From contig NZ_SDVB01000238.1 of assembly GCF_004137355.1 (NCBI RefSeq), positions 620,001 to 684,000 on the forward strand: a stretch of DNA of 64,000 nt, given 5' to 3'. How positions within the stretch are numbered: position 1 is the first letter of the stretch; every line of letters starts with the position of its first letter. The position numbers were made by a program, and so were the translations under genes. The notes under the pieces are model-generated. The model did no database searches. It was not told the origin of the DNA and worked only from the letters and a program-made list of their open reading frames with translations. Below are positions 1 through 6,956 of the stretch, piece by piece. Source of the DNA: Ciceribacter ferrooxidans. GTDB taxonomy: Bacteria; Pseudomonadota; Alphaproteobacteria; Rhizobiales; Rhizobiaceae.

Positions 1-246
1 GATTCGGAAATCCTGCGCGGTCAGGGCGATGCCGAGCGCAACCGCATCTTCGGCGAGGCCTATACCCGCGATTCCGATTTCTTCGAGTTCTATCGCTCGA
101 TGCGGGCCTATACCGGCGCCTTCGAAACGCCGGAGGGAAGCAGCATGGTGCTCTCGCCGAAGTCGGAGTTCTTCCGGTTCTTCAACGGCTCGGGCGGCCA
201 GCCGTCGGCGCAACCGCCACAGCCTGAACCGCAGGCCGGCAACTGA
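1..246 (+). CDS. hflC: HflC, C-terminal fragment (protease modulator, SPFH family)
   Basis: The reading frame is open from the first base and ends in TGA at 244-246, so only the last 81 residues are in the window. They include the alpha-helical stretch with GDAERNRIFGEAY and the F-F-E-F-Y-R-S-M-RAY segment followed by a Pro/Gln-rich tail, which is how HflC proteins end. In the family, HflC pairs with HflK at the inner membrane and modulates the FtsH protease. The following DUF2065 gene and degP fit the usual alphaproteobacterial hflK-hflC-DUF2065-degP order. The start lies outside the window. Confidence 0.85.
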   Translation, partial: DSEILRGQGDAERNRIFGEAYTRDSDFFEFYRSMRAYTGAFETPEGSSMVLSPKSEFFRFFNGSGGQPSAQPPQPEPQAGN

Positions 247-258
247 CCGGATCTGACG

Positions 259-444
259 ATGTCGGATCTGATCACCGGATTTGCATTTTTCCTGATCATC
301 GAGGGGCTGGTGTACGCACTGGCCCCTCACTTTCTGGTGGCGATGGCGAAACTCCTGCCGGAGATACCCGAGCAACACCTGCGATTTTCCGGCCTTGCCG
401 CGGTGGCACTCGGGGTGGCGATCGTCTGGATGATGCGCGGGTGA
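259..444 (+). CDS. DUF2065 small inner-membrane protein
   Basis: This 61-residue protein starts 12 bases after hflC, so the two are almost certainly co-transcribed. Two hydrophobic segments (about residues 5-30 and 43-59) flank a short polar loop with LLPEIPEQHLR. Length, two-helix layout and position between hflC and degP match the DUF2065 family (YjeT-like), whose biochemical role is unknown. It probably works with the HflKC/DegP envelope quality-control group, but that is inferred only from gene order. Confidence 0.8.
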   Translation: MSDLITGFAFFLIIEGLVYALAPHFLVAMAKLLPEIPEQHLRFSGLAAVALGVAIVWMMRG

Positions 445-477
445 AAGCCATTCCTCCGGTCATCAATCCGCCTTATG

Positions 478-514
478 GTTCGGGCACTAGACCGAATAGT
501 TCGGGCCCTGGACC
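478..514 (+). repeat. Imperfect 16-bp direct repeat upstream of degP
   Basis: Two copies of a 16-base unit, GTTCGGGCACTAGACC (478-493) and GTTCGGGCCCTGGACC (499-514), differ at two positions and start 21 bases apart, about two helical turns. They sit 25-60 bases before the degP start. Such spacing would suit tandem binding by a regulator, but no regulator is identified. Confidence 0.45.
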
Positions 515-538
515 AACAATGACAAACGGGGAAACTTC

Positions 539-2080
539 ATGACTGCGAACGCCTCCACGAGATCGAAGCGCCTGATGACCGGCCTTCTCGGCGTGGCCCT
601 CGCCTTTGGGGCGACGATGGGGCCTGTGGGGCTGGCGGAGGCGCAACCGACGGGCCCGGAGTCGGTGGCAAACCTCGCAGAAGGCCTCATCGGAGCCGTG
701 GTCAACATCGCCACCTCGCAGAACGTGAAAGAGGAAGAGCGCGGGCCGATGCCGCAGGTGCCCGAGGGCTCGCCCTTCCAGGAGTTCTTCGACGATTTCT
801 ACAAGAACCGCGAGGGCGGCGGCAATCAGAAGGTCAATTCCCTGGGGTCGGGCTTCGTCATCGATCCGAGCGGCTTCATCGTCACCAACAACCACGTGAT
901 CGAGAACGCCGACGACATCGAGGCCATCTTCTCGGACGGTTCCAAGCTCAAGGCCAAACTGGTCGGCACCGATCCCAAGACCGATCTTTCTGTGCTGAAG
1001 GTGGAACCGCCGAAGCCGCTGACGGCGGTGAAGTTCGGTGATTCCCGCAAGATGCGCATCGGCGACTGGGTGATGGCGATCGGCAACCCGTTCGGGCTCG
1101 GCGGATCGGTGTCGGTCGGCATCGTCTCGGCGCGTGGCCGCAACATCAATGCCGGCCCCTACGACAATTTCATCCAGACCGACGCCGCGATCAATAAGGG
1201 CAATTCCGGCGGCCCGCTGTTCAACATGGACGGCGAGGTCATCGGCATCAATACGGCGATCATCTCGCCGAGCGGCGGTTCGATCGGCATCGGTTTTGCC
1301 GTGCCGACGGAACTTGCCGAAAACGTCATCCGCCAGCTCAAGGAATTCGGCGAGACGCGGCGCGGCTGGCTCGGCGTCCGCATCCAGCCGGTGACCGACG
1401 CGGTCGCGACGAGCCTCGGGCTGAAGAGCAATAAGGGCGCGCTCGTCAGCGGTATCATCAAGGGCGGTCCCGTCGAGAACGGCCAGATCCGGACCGGTGA
1501 CGTCATCCTCCGCTTCGACGGCAAGGATATCAGCGAGAGCCGCGATCTCGTGCGCAGCGTGGCCGAGAGCACGGTCGGGGCCGAGGTCGAGGTCGTGCTC
1601 GTTCGCGACGGGAAGGAACAGACGGTCAAGGTGAAGCTCGGTCGCCTCGAAGACGAGCCTGCCGAGGCCGAGAGCGAGGTGACGGAAGCCCCCTCCGGTG
1701 AGGAGACGCTGCCGCCGCAGGCCGGAGAGCCGCAGCCGGGCGACCAACCCTCCGGCGAAGCGGCCCCCGGTGCTCCGGCAAGCGTGGACAGGCTCGGGCT
1801 CTCGCTCGGCGCTCTCGATGACGCGGCGCGCCAGAAGTTCTCGATCGCCGAGAGCGTCGAAGGCGTGGTGATCACCGCCGTCGAGGCCGGTTCGGCGGCT
1901 GCCGGAAAGGGCCTCGTCGCCGGCGAGGTCATCGTGGAGGTGGCGCAGGAATTCATGGAGACGCCGGACCGCGTCGCCGAAGTGCTGCAACGCCTCAAGA
2001 GCGAGGGACGCCGCAGCGCCCACATGATGATCGCAAACCCCGCCGGCGACCTGCGCTTCGTGGCGATCCCGCTCGAATAG
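539..2080 (+). CDS. degP: Do-type periplasmic serine endoprotease (DegP/HtrA family)
   Basis: A 513-residue protein with an N-terminal signal peptide (about residues 1-35, ending near AEAQ). The trypsin-like domain carries the catalytic triad His119 (TNNHVIENAD), Asp149 (KTDLSVLKV) and Ser223 (GNSGGPLF). A first PDZ domain follows at about 275-375, then an acidic Pro/Glu/Gly-rich linker (about 385-420) and a second PDZ-like domain to the end. Length and layout match the DegP/DegQ family, which degrades or chaperones misfolded envelope proteins. A GGGGAAAC element precedes the ATG. The gene follows hflC-DUF2065, consistent with a membrane/periplasm quality-control locus. Confidence 0.95.
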   Translation: MTANASTRSKRLMTGLLGVALAFGATMGPVGLAEAQPTGPESVANLAEGLIGAVVNIATSQNVKEEERGPMPQVPEGSPFQEFFDDFYKNREGGGNQKVNSLGSGFVIDPSGFIVTNNHVIENADDIEAIFSDGSKLKAKLVGTDPKTDLSVLKVEPPKPLTAVKFGDSRKMRIGDWVMAIGNPFGLGGSVSVGIVSARGRNINAGPYDNFIQTDAAINKGNSGGPLFNMDGEVIGINTAIISPSGGSIGIGFAVPTELAENVIRQLKEFGETRRGWLGVRIQPVTDAVATSLGLKSNKGALVSGIIKGGPVENGQIRTGDVILRFDGKDISESRDLVRSVAESTVGAEVEVVLVRDGKEQTVKVKLGRLEDEPAEAESEVTEAPSGEETLPPQAGEPQPGDQPSGEAAPGAPASVDRLGLSLGALDDAARQKFSIAESVEGVVITAVEAGSAAAGKGLVAGEVIVEVAQEFMETPDRVAEVLQRLKSEGRRSAHMMIANPAGDLRFVAIPLE

Positions 2081-2088
2081 AGCCCCGT

Positions 2089-2123
2089 ATCAGGGCGAGC
2101 GGGTTGCCGCCCGCTTGCCTGAT
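2089..2123 (+). terminator. Hairpin after degP, possible terminator
   Basis: An imperfect stem of about 14 pairs (arms 2089-2103 and 2110-2123, ATCAGG...CCTGAT outer and AGCGGG/CCCGCT inner) begins 9 bases after the degP stop. There is no T-run, so it may be a Rho-dependent end or a 3' mRNA stabiliser rather than an intrinsic terminator. Confidence 0.4.
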
Positions 2124-2209
2124 CCTGTGGTCGAGCTCTGCGCATCAAGCCTTTGGCGCAGAATCCGTTTTCGGAAGCTGGGGCGTGTGCATTGGCGCCC
2201 GTGGGGCGA

Positions 2210-2758
2210 TCAGACGTCGCTTCTGCCGATCCGGTAGAGGACGTGGCGCTTCAGGTGCGGATGGGTGTCGGGTACACGCGGATGGTCGAAATCTCCGTCG
2301 ACGTCGCGCCTCATGCCGATCCGCTGCATGACCGCCTGCGAACGGAGGTTGGCCGCGACCGCGAAGGAGACGACTTCATCGAGTGCCTTTTCCTCGAAAG
2401 CGAACCGCAGCAGCGCACGGGCCGCTTCCGTCACGTAGCCGTTGCCCCAGAAGCGTGTGGCAAGCCGCCAGCCGATCTCGACCGTGCCTTCGGGGAGGAT
2501 CGGAGCGATCTTCGCTTCGGCAAGGCCGCAGAAGCCGATCGGTTCGGCCGTCTCCTTCAGCCCCAGCGCATAGAAGCCGTAGCCGGTCTCCTCGATCATG
2601 CCGCGCAGGAGGTCCATCATCGCGTCGGCTTCCGCATGGGAGCGACGCATCGGAAAGAACTCCATCACCTTCGGATCGGCATTGATCTCGCGAAAGAGGT
2701 CGCGGTCGGTATCCGTCCAGTTGCGGATGACGAGCCGCGGCGTTTCGGTGATGACCAT
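2210..2758 (-). CDS. GNAT family N-acetyltransferase (RimJ/RimL type)
   Basis: A 182-residue protein beginning TPRLVIRNW, typical of RimJ/RimL-like acetyltransferases. The acetyl-CoA binding region is visible as RFWGNGYVTEAARALL (about 101-116), and N-x-x-S-x-x-V-x-x-RIGM follows in the last strand/helix. The substrate could be a protein N-terminus or a small molecule; the sequence does not say. It starts 15 bases after the serB stop on the same strand, so serB and this gene probably form an operon. The ATG at 2758 has GGGGA upstream. Confidence 0.85.
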   Translation of the reverse strand: MVITETPRLVIRNWTDTDRDLFREINADPKVMEFFPMRRSHAEADAMMDLLRGMIEETGYGFYALGLKETAEPIGFCGLAEAKIAPILPEGTVEIGWRLATRFWGNGYVTEAARALLRFAFEEKALDEVVSFAVAANLRSQAVMQRIGMRRDVDGDFDHPRVPDTHPHLKRHVLYRIGRSDV

Positions 2759-2773
2759 GGCGTCCCCGGACGG

Positions 2774-3664
2774 TCAGGGCAGTATGAAGTCGGTCTTGCG
2801 ATAGCCCTGCAGGTAGAGGAGGGCGGTGAGATCGCAGTGGTCGAGCCGGATTTTCGCCTGAGCCGCTACCGCGGGCTTGGCGTGCAGCGCGACGCCGCTG
2901 CCGGCGAGGCCGAGCATGGCGAGGTCATTGGCACCGTCGCCGACGGCGATTACGTCGTGCGGGGTGATCCCGAGCCGCTCGCAGATTTCGGTGAGCGCAT
3001 CGACCTTGGCCTGCTTGCCGAGGATCGGCTCGGCCACTTCGCCGGTCAGGTAACCGTCCTTCTCGAGCAGGATATTGGCGCGGTTCTCGTGAAAGCCGAG
3101 GCGATCGGCAATGGGGTTGGTGAAAACGGTGAAGCCGCCGGAGACGAGCGCCGTGTGGCCGCCGCGGGCCTTCATCGTCGCGATCAGTTCCGGTCCACCT
3201 GCGGTCAGCGTGATGCGCTTCTCGATCACCTCGTCGACGACGGAGATCGGCAGGCCTTTCAGGAGGGCCACGCGTTCGCGCAGCGCCGGTTCGAAGGCGA
3301 TCTCGCCGTTCATCGCGCGGGCGGTGATCAGCGCGACCTTGTCCTTCAGTCCCACTTCGGCGGCGAGCTCGTCGATGCATTCCTGGCCGATCATCGTCGA
3401 ATCCATGTCGGCGATCAGGAACTTCTTGCGCCGGTGGTCGGCATCCTGGATCGCGAGGTCAACCGGAGCCGTGTCGAGAATCGCCCGGATATCGACGTTC
3501 GCCTCGACCGGATCGCTGCCGTCCTTCAGCACGATGTCGCAGGCGATGCCGTCGGCGAGCCAGTAGAGGCCGGAGGCGCCGACCGCTTCCGCGGCCTTCT
3601 CGGCAAGGGCCGGGGTGACGGCGGGATTTGACGGATTGGCAAGAAGCGTGGCAACGAAGGCCAT
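2774..3664 (-). CDS. serB: Phosphoserine phosphatase
   Basis: The 296-residue product catalyses the last step of serine synthesis, phosphoserine to serine. HAD-family motifs are all present: the nucleophile motif DMDST, SGGFT (motif II region), and GDGANDLAML (motif IV, metal binding). An N-terminal regulatory segment of about 80 residues precedes the HAD domain, as in other alphaproteobacterial SerB proteins. The frame is open further upstream, but MAFVATLLANPS is chosen as start because it matches the family and the longer form would run into miaA. The start codon overlaps that of divergent miaA by two bases. Confidence 0.93.
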   Translation of the reverse strand: MAFVATLLANPSNPAVTPALAEKAAEAVGASGLYWLADGIACDIVLKDGSDPVEANVDIRAILDTAPVDLAIQDADHRRKKFLIADMDSTMIGQECIDELAAEVGLKDKVALITARAMNGEIAFEPALRERVALLKGLPISVVDEVIEKRITLTAGGPELIATMKARGGHTALVSGGFTVFTNPIADRLGFHENRANILLEKDGYLTGEVAEPILGKQAKVDALTEICERLGITPHDVIAVGDGANDLAMLGLAGSGVALHAKPAVAAQAKIRLDHCDLTALLYLQGYRKTDFILP

Positions 3665-4556
3665 GATGAGGAACCCTGTGGACGATATCGACGCGATCCT
3701 GATAACCGGGCCGACCGCAAGCGGCAAGTCCGCGCTGGCGCTCGCTCTGGCGAAACGTCACGGCGGCGTGGTCGTCAATGCCGACAGCATGCAGGTCTAC
3801 GACACGCTGCGACTTTTGACGGCGCGGCCTTCGGACGAGGAGATGGAGGGTGTCCCGCATCATCTCTACGGCCACGTGCCGGCGGGCGCGACCTATTCGA
3901 CCGGCGACTGGCTGAGGGAGGTCAGCGAACTGCTCCAGCGCCTGAAGGCGGATGGAACGCTGCCGGTGATCGTCGGCGGCACCGGCCTCTACTTCAAGGC
4001 GCTGACTGGCGGGCTTTCCGAGATGCCGCCGATTCCAGCCGAGATCCGGGAGACCTTGCGGCAACGTCTCGCCGAGGAGGGAACGTCTGCCCTCTACGCG
4101 CTGCTGGAACGTGATGACCCGACGACCGCGGCGAAGCTCAATCCGCAGGACGGGCAGAGGATTCTCCGGGCACTCGAGGTGGTGGCGGCGACCGGCCGGT
4201 CGATTTCCGAGTTCCAGGGCAAAGCGGGGCCGGTGATCGTCGATCCGGCGCGAGCGCGGAAGCTCATCGTGCTGCCGGAGCGAGATATTCTCTATTCGCG
4301 CATCGACAGGCGCTTCGCGACGATGCTCGAAAACGGGGCGATCGAGGAGGTCGAGGCGCTGCTGGCGCTGAGCCTGCCGCCGGAGATGCCGGTGATGAAG
4401 GCGATCGGCGTGTCACAGATTGCGGCGATGCTGAAAGGCGAGATGAGTCGCGATGAGGTCATCGAAAGGGCTTCTGCCGCCACTCGGCAATATGCGAAGC
4501 GTCAGATGACCTGGTTCCGAAACCAGATGGACGAAAGCTGGGAGAGGACGCGGTAG
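3663..4556 (+). CDS. miaA: tRNA dimethylallyltransferase
   Basis: MiaA transfers a dimethylallyl group to A37 of tRNAs that read UNN codons. The 297-residue protein has the P-loop GPTASGKS at residues 16-23, the substrate motif NADSMQVY, GGTGLYFKAL, and the C-terminal helices with RQYAKRQMTWFRNQ that bind the anticodon stem. ATG codons at 3663 and 3666 and a GTG at 3678 are possible starts; the first is given. It diverges from serB with overlapping start codons, so its promoter must lie inside the serB reading frame or serB and miaA share a bidirectional overlap. Confidence 0.93.
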   Translation: MMRNPVDDIDAILITGPTASGKSALALALAKRHGGVVVNADSMQVYDTLRLLTARPSDEEMEGVPHHLYGHVPAGATYSTGDWLREVSELLQRLKADGTLPVIVGGTGLYFKALTGGLSEMPPIPAEIRETLRQRLAEEGTSALYALLERDDPTTAAKLNPQDGQRILRALEVVAATGRSISEFQGKAGPVIVDPARARKLIVLPERDILYSRIDRRFATMLENGAIEEVEALLALSLPPEMPVMKAIGVSQIAAMLKGEMSRDEVIERASAATRQYAKRQMTWFRNQMDESWERTR

Positions 4557-4583
4557 GGCCGTTCCGCTCTGCCCGATCCCGTC

Positions 4584-6623
4584 TCAGTCCTTGCGGTAGA
4601 GGCTGGAGAGAGGCTTCTTCAGGATGCTTTCGCGAAGTGACAGGCCGGGCTCCCGGCGCGAGGTCGAAGCAGGCTGCTGCGGTTCGACAGGCCGGTCGGC
4701 GGGCTGAAGGCGGGATTCGTATTCGTGGCGGGGCGCGGGATCGTAGAAATCGGTTCGGCGCCGCAATGGCGGCATGTCTTCGCCTGCGCGGTTCCCCATC
4801 GGCAGCATGTCCGGACGATAGGGCTCAATCGAAGGCGTGTCCTGCACCATGGAGGGAGTGGAGGCTGCGAAGGGATCGCCACGGTGTGCGGGCAGGTCGT
4901 CGACGAACGACGCCGGCTGCTCGGCGGCCTCGTAGCTGCGTTGGAAGGCGGAGATGTCCGGTCCGGAGACCGCGCGCATACGGCTGACGACATTGCGGAG
5001 GTCGACGGTGTCCGGGGTCTCGTCGGACCCCTTGACGGTGACCCCGTTCGCCTTCGGCAGGTGGTTCTGCTCGACACGGGTGAAGCGCATGCGCATCGGC
5101 ACCGCGATCGCCTCGCCGAAGGCGATCGCTTCGCCGTTGCCGATCGAGGAGATGAAGCTGGTGGTGGAGATCGACGAGTCCGGGATGGCCGAGCGGATGA
5201 TCTCCTGGTCGCGGTCGTTGGAAAGCCGCATCGCAAACAGCGTCGAGCATTGCGAGAGGATGGTCTGGTCGAGTTCGCCCGGCCGCTGCGTGATGATGCC
5301 CAGCGAACAGCCGTACTTGCGGCCTTCCTTGGCGATACGGGCGATCGCCTGGCGCGTCGGGAAGAAGCCGAGATTGGGATCTGCCGGCACGTAGCGGTGC
5401 GCTTCCTCGCAGACGACGAGCATGTGAACGGCGCCGTTCGACCAGAGCGCCAGTTCGAAGGCCATGCGGCAGAGCACCGAGGCGACGGAGTTCACCACCT
5501 CGGAGGGGATGCCGGCGAGCTGGAAGGTCGAAATCGGCCGGTCGTCGCCGGGAATGCGGAAGATATGTCCTATGGTCTCCAGGATTGTATCGTTGATCGT
5601 GTTGTTGGAGAACATGAAGTGGTAGCGGGGATCGTTGATCGCCGACATGATCCGCATCTTCAGCGACCGCAGGAAGGGCTTCTCGCCCCGGCCTTCGAGG
5701 CGTCCGATGCGTTCGTCGATCAGTGCCAGAAGGTCGGCGATGCGATAGGGCACCGGCGTGTCGGCGGTGATCGAGCTCTTCTCGTTGGCGCGGCGCATCA
5801 GCCCGTTATCGCTGCCGCGGAAGGCGCGCTTGGCCTCCGGCATCAGGTCGCGCAGGATATCGAGTTCCTCCGGCACCGGCGGGCGGCCGCGAAACACGAC
5901 TTCGGCGAATTCCTCGAGCTTCATCAGCCAGAAGGGAAGGTCGAGCGTCTCGGTGTCGATGACCACGGCGTGCTCGGGGAAGGCAGCGGCGAATTCGTTG
6001 TGCGGATCGAGGATCAGCACACGCAGCTTCGGGTCCGCCTTGATCGCCTGGCGCAGAAGCAGCGAAACGGCCGTCGACTTGCCGACGCCGGTGGAACCGA
6101 CCACCGCGAAATGCTTGGAGAGCATAGAGGGAATATGGATCGCGGCGTCGATGCTCTCGTCCTGCGTGAGCTTGCCGATCACGCAGACATCATTCTTGCC
6201 GCTGTCGTAGATGCGGGAGAGATCGGCGGTGCGGATGCGGTGGGCGACGGCCCCGAGATAGGGATAGCGGGAAATGCCGGTCGAGAACTCCTCGCGGCCG
6301 TTCATGCCGACATGCACTTCTCCGAGAAGCTCGACCTCGATCAGGAAGGTATTGTCGAGGTTCTCGCCCCACGCCTTGGTGTCCGTCTGCATGGAGTAGA
6401 CGAGAGCGACGACGCGATTGCTGCCGACGGAAATGGAGATCAGGCGTCCGACGGACCAGAGTTCGCTGAGCTCGGTGCCACCGGCTTCGGCGACGGCGGC
6501 GACGGTGGCGCGCGACCCGTTGCATGCGACAACGCGCCCCAGCATGCGATTGCCGGGCCGCAACTGATCGCGGCGATCCTGTTCGCCGGCCGTACCCGAC
6601 GTGTGGAGGTCGTTGTTACGCAA
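4584..6623 (-). CDS. HerA-type ATP-binding protein (DUF87 ATPase)
   Basis: A 679-residue protein with an N-terminal beta-barrel (HAS-barrel-like, about 25-150), a Walker A motif GSTGVGKST (about 176-184) and a Walker B motif LVVCEEAH (about 402-409), followed by an IITQRP element. This is the HerA/FtsK-like hexameric translocase family, linked with DNA end processing or translocation. The last 120 residues are Pro/Arg-rich and probably disordered. The start is taken as TTG at 6623 because GGGAG lies 8 bases upstream; an in-frame TTG at 6656 lacks a good site. Rhizobial genomes carry this gene as a stand-alone ATPase; no NurA partner is adjacent. Confidence 0.85.
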   Translation of the reverse strand: MRNNDLHTSGTAGEQDRRDQLRPGNRMLGRVVACNGSRATVAAVAEAGGTELSELWSVGRLISISVGSNRVVALVYSMQTDTKAWGENLDNTFLIEVELLGEVHVGMNGREEFSTGISRYPYLGAVAHRIRTADLSRIYDSGKNDVCVIGKLTQDESIDAAIHIPSMLSKHFAVVGSTGVGKSTAVSLLLRQAIKADPKLRVLILDPHNEFAAAFPEHAVVIDTETLDLPFWLMKLEEFAEVVFRGRPPVPEELDILRDLMPEAKRAFRGSDNGLMRRANEKSSITADTPVPYRIADLLALIDERIGRLEGRGEKPFLRSLKMRIMSAINDPRYHFMFSNNTINDTILETIGHIFRIPGDDRPISTFQLAGIPSEVVNSVASVLCRMAFELALWSNGAVHMLVVCEEAHRYVPADPNLGFFPTRQAIARIAKEGRKYGCSLGIITQRPGELDQTILSQCSTLFAMRLSNDRDQEIIRSAIPDSSISTTSFISSIGNGEAIAFGEAIAVPMRMRFTRVEQNHLPKANGVTVKGSDETPDTVDLRNVVSRMRAVSGPDISAFQRSYEAAEQPASFVDDLPAHRGDPFAASTPSMVQDTPSIEPYRPDMLPMGNRAGEDMPPLRRRTDFYDPAPRHEYESRLQPADRPVEPQQPASTSRREPGLSLRESILKKPLSSLYRKD

Positions 6624-6745
6624 TAATAAACTCCCTGCTCCGACCGCTTGTAGCAAGAGAGGTTTAATAAGCGGTGTAAGGGCTTGACGGCTGCAAGGCG
6701 TGCCGTCCTTTCGGGCACGACGGCGCTTTTTGCGGCGAATGCGCG

Positions 6746-6774
6746 TTGACGGGGTCTGAATTTCTGTCTATCAC
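6746..6774 (+). promoter_or_regulatory. Predicted sigma-70-type promoter of the ilv leader
   Basis: TTGACG (6746-6751) and TATCAC (6769-6774) are spaced by exactly 17 bases. Transcription would start near 6781-6783, that is at or one or two bases before the leader-peptide ATG, so the leader message would be leaderless or nearly so. No good ribosome-binding site precedes that ATG, which agrees. Confidence 0.55.
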
Positions 6775-6782
6775 TTCCGACC

Positions 6783-6839
6783 ATGACTATTTCGGCAGTT
6801 CTTATCGTGGTGGGAAAGCGCATGGGCAGGATGGTGTAA
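6783..6839 (+). CDS. ilvL: ilv operon leader peptide (18 aa)
   Basis: The frame ATG...TAA encodes MTISAVLIVVGKRMGRMV. Six of residues 3-10 are Ile, Val or Leu (ATT, GTT, CTT, ATC, GTG, GTG), the mark of a transcription-attenuation leader that senses charging of branched-chain tRNAs. The stop codon falls inside the first of a set of mutually exclusive hairpins, and a terminator lies 36 bases further on, before ilvI. Attenuation by leader peptides at ilv operons of proteobacteria is established; this specific peptide is my reading of the sequence. It is too short for ordinary gene finders. Confidence 0.8.
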   Translation: MTISAVLIVVGKRMGRMV

Positions 6840-6865
6840 CCATCCGGCGACAGCCACCCATGCGC
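6818..6865 (+). promoter_or_regulatory. Attenuator stem-loops upstream of ilvI
   Basis: A 9-bp inverted repeat, GCGCATGGG (6818-6826) and CCCATGCGC (6857-6865), encloses a second hairpin, GGATGGT (6829-6835) with ACCATCC (6839-6845). The leader-peptide stop codon lies in the inner loop. A ribosome stalled on the Ile/Val codons would leave the first arm free or covered and change which partner the later sequence takes, so this is likely the anti-antiterminator/antiterminator part of the attenuator. The exact antiterminator pairing was not computed. Confidence 0.6.
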
Positions 6866-6874
6866 TAGATGACA

Positions 6875-6897
6875 GGCTCCTCAAGGGGCCTTTTTTT
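6875..6897 (+). terminator. Intrinsic terminator of the ilv attenuator
   Basis: A 6-bp stem GGCTCC/GGGGCC (6875-6880 and 6885-6890, one T-G pair) with a TCAA loop is followed by seven Ts (6891-6897). It lies between the leader peptide and ilvI, 60 bases before the ilvI start, as expected for an attenuator. Confidence 0.85.
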
Positions 6898-6956
6898 ATG
6901 GCCAGAACCGGGGTGAAAACCCTGACAGGAAATCCAGAAGGCAAACGGAAACAGGC

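Noticed and set aside
473-2023. Long open frame (516 codons) on the minus strand opposite degP
   Set aside because: It is antisense to a well-supported protease gene and reads as Arg/Asp/Leu-rich low-quality protein, a product of high GC and codon bias. Similar shadows opposite the HerA-type gene (4725-6626), ilvI (6771-8741), ilvC (24912-26567) and the OmpA gene (56524-58521) were also rejected.
6684-6745. Hairpin CGTGCC/GGCACG followed by CTTTTT near 6695-6735 as a terminator
   Set aside because: No gene or transcript is expected to end here (both neighbours start here), and the T-run is separated from the stem.
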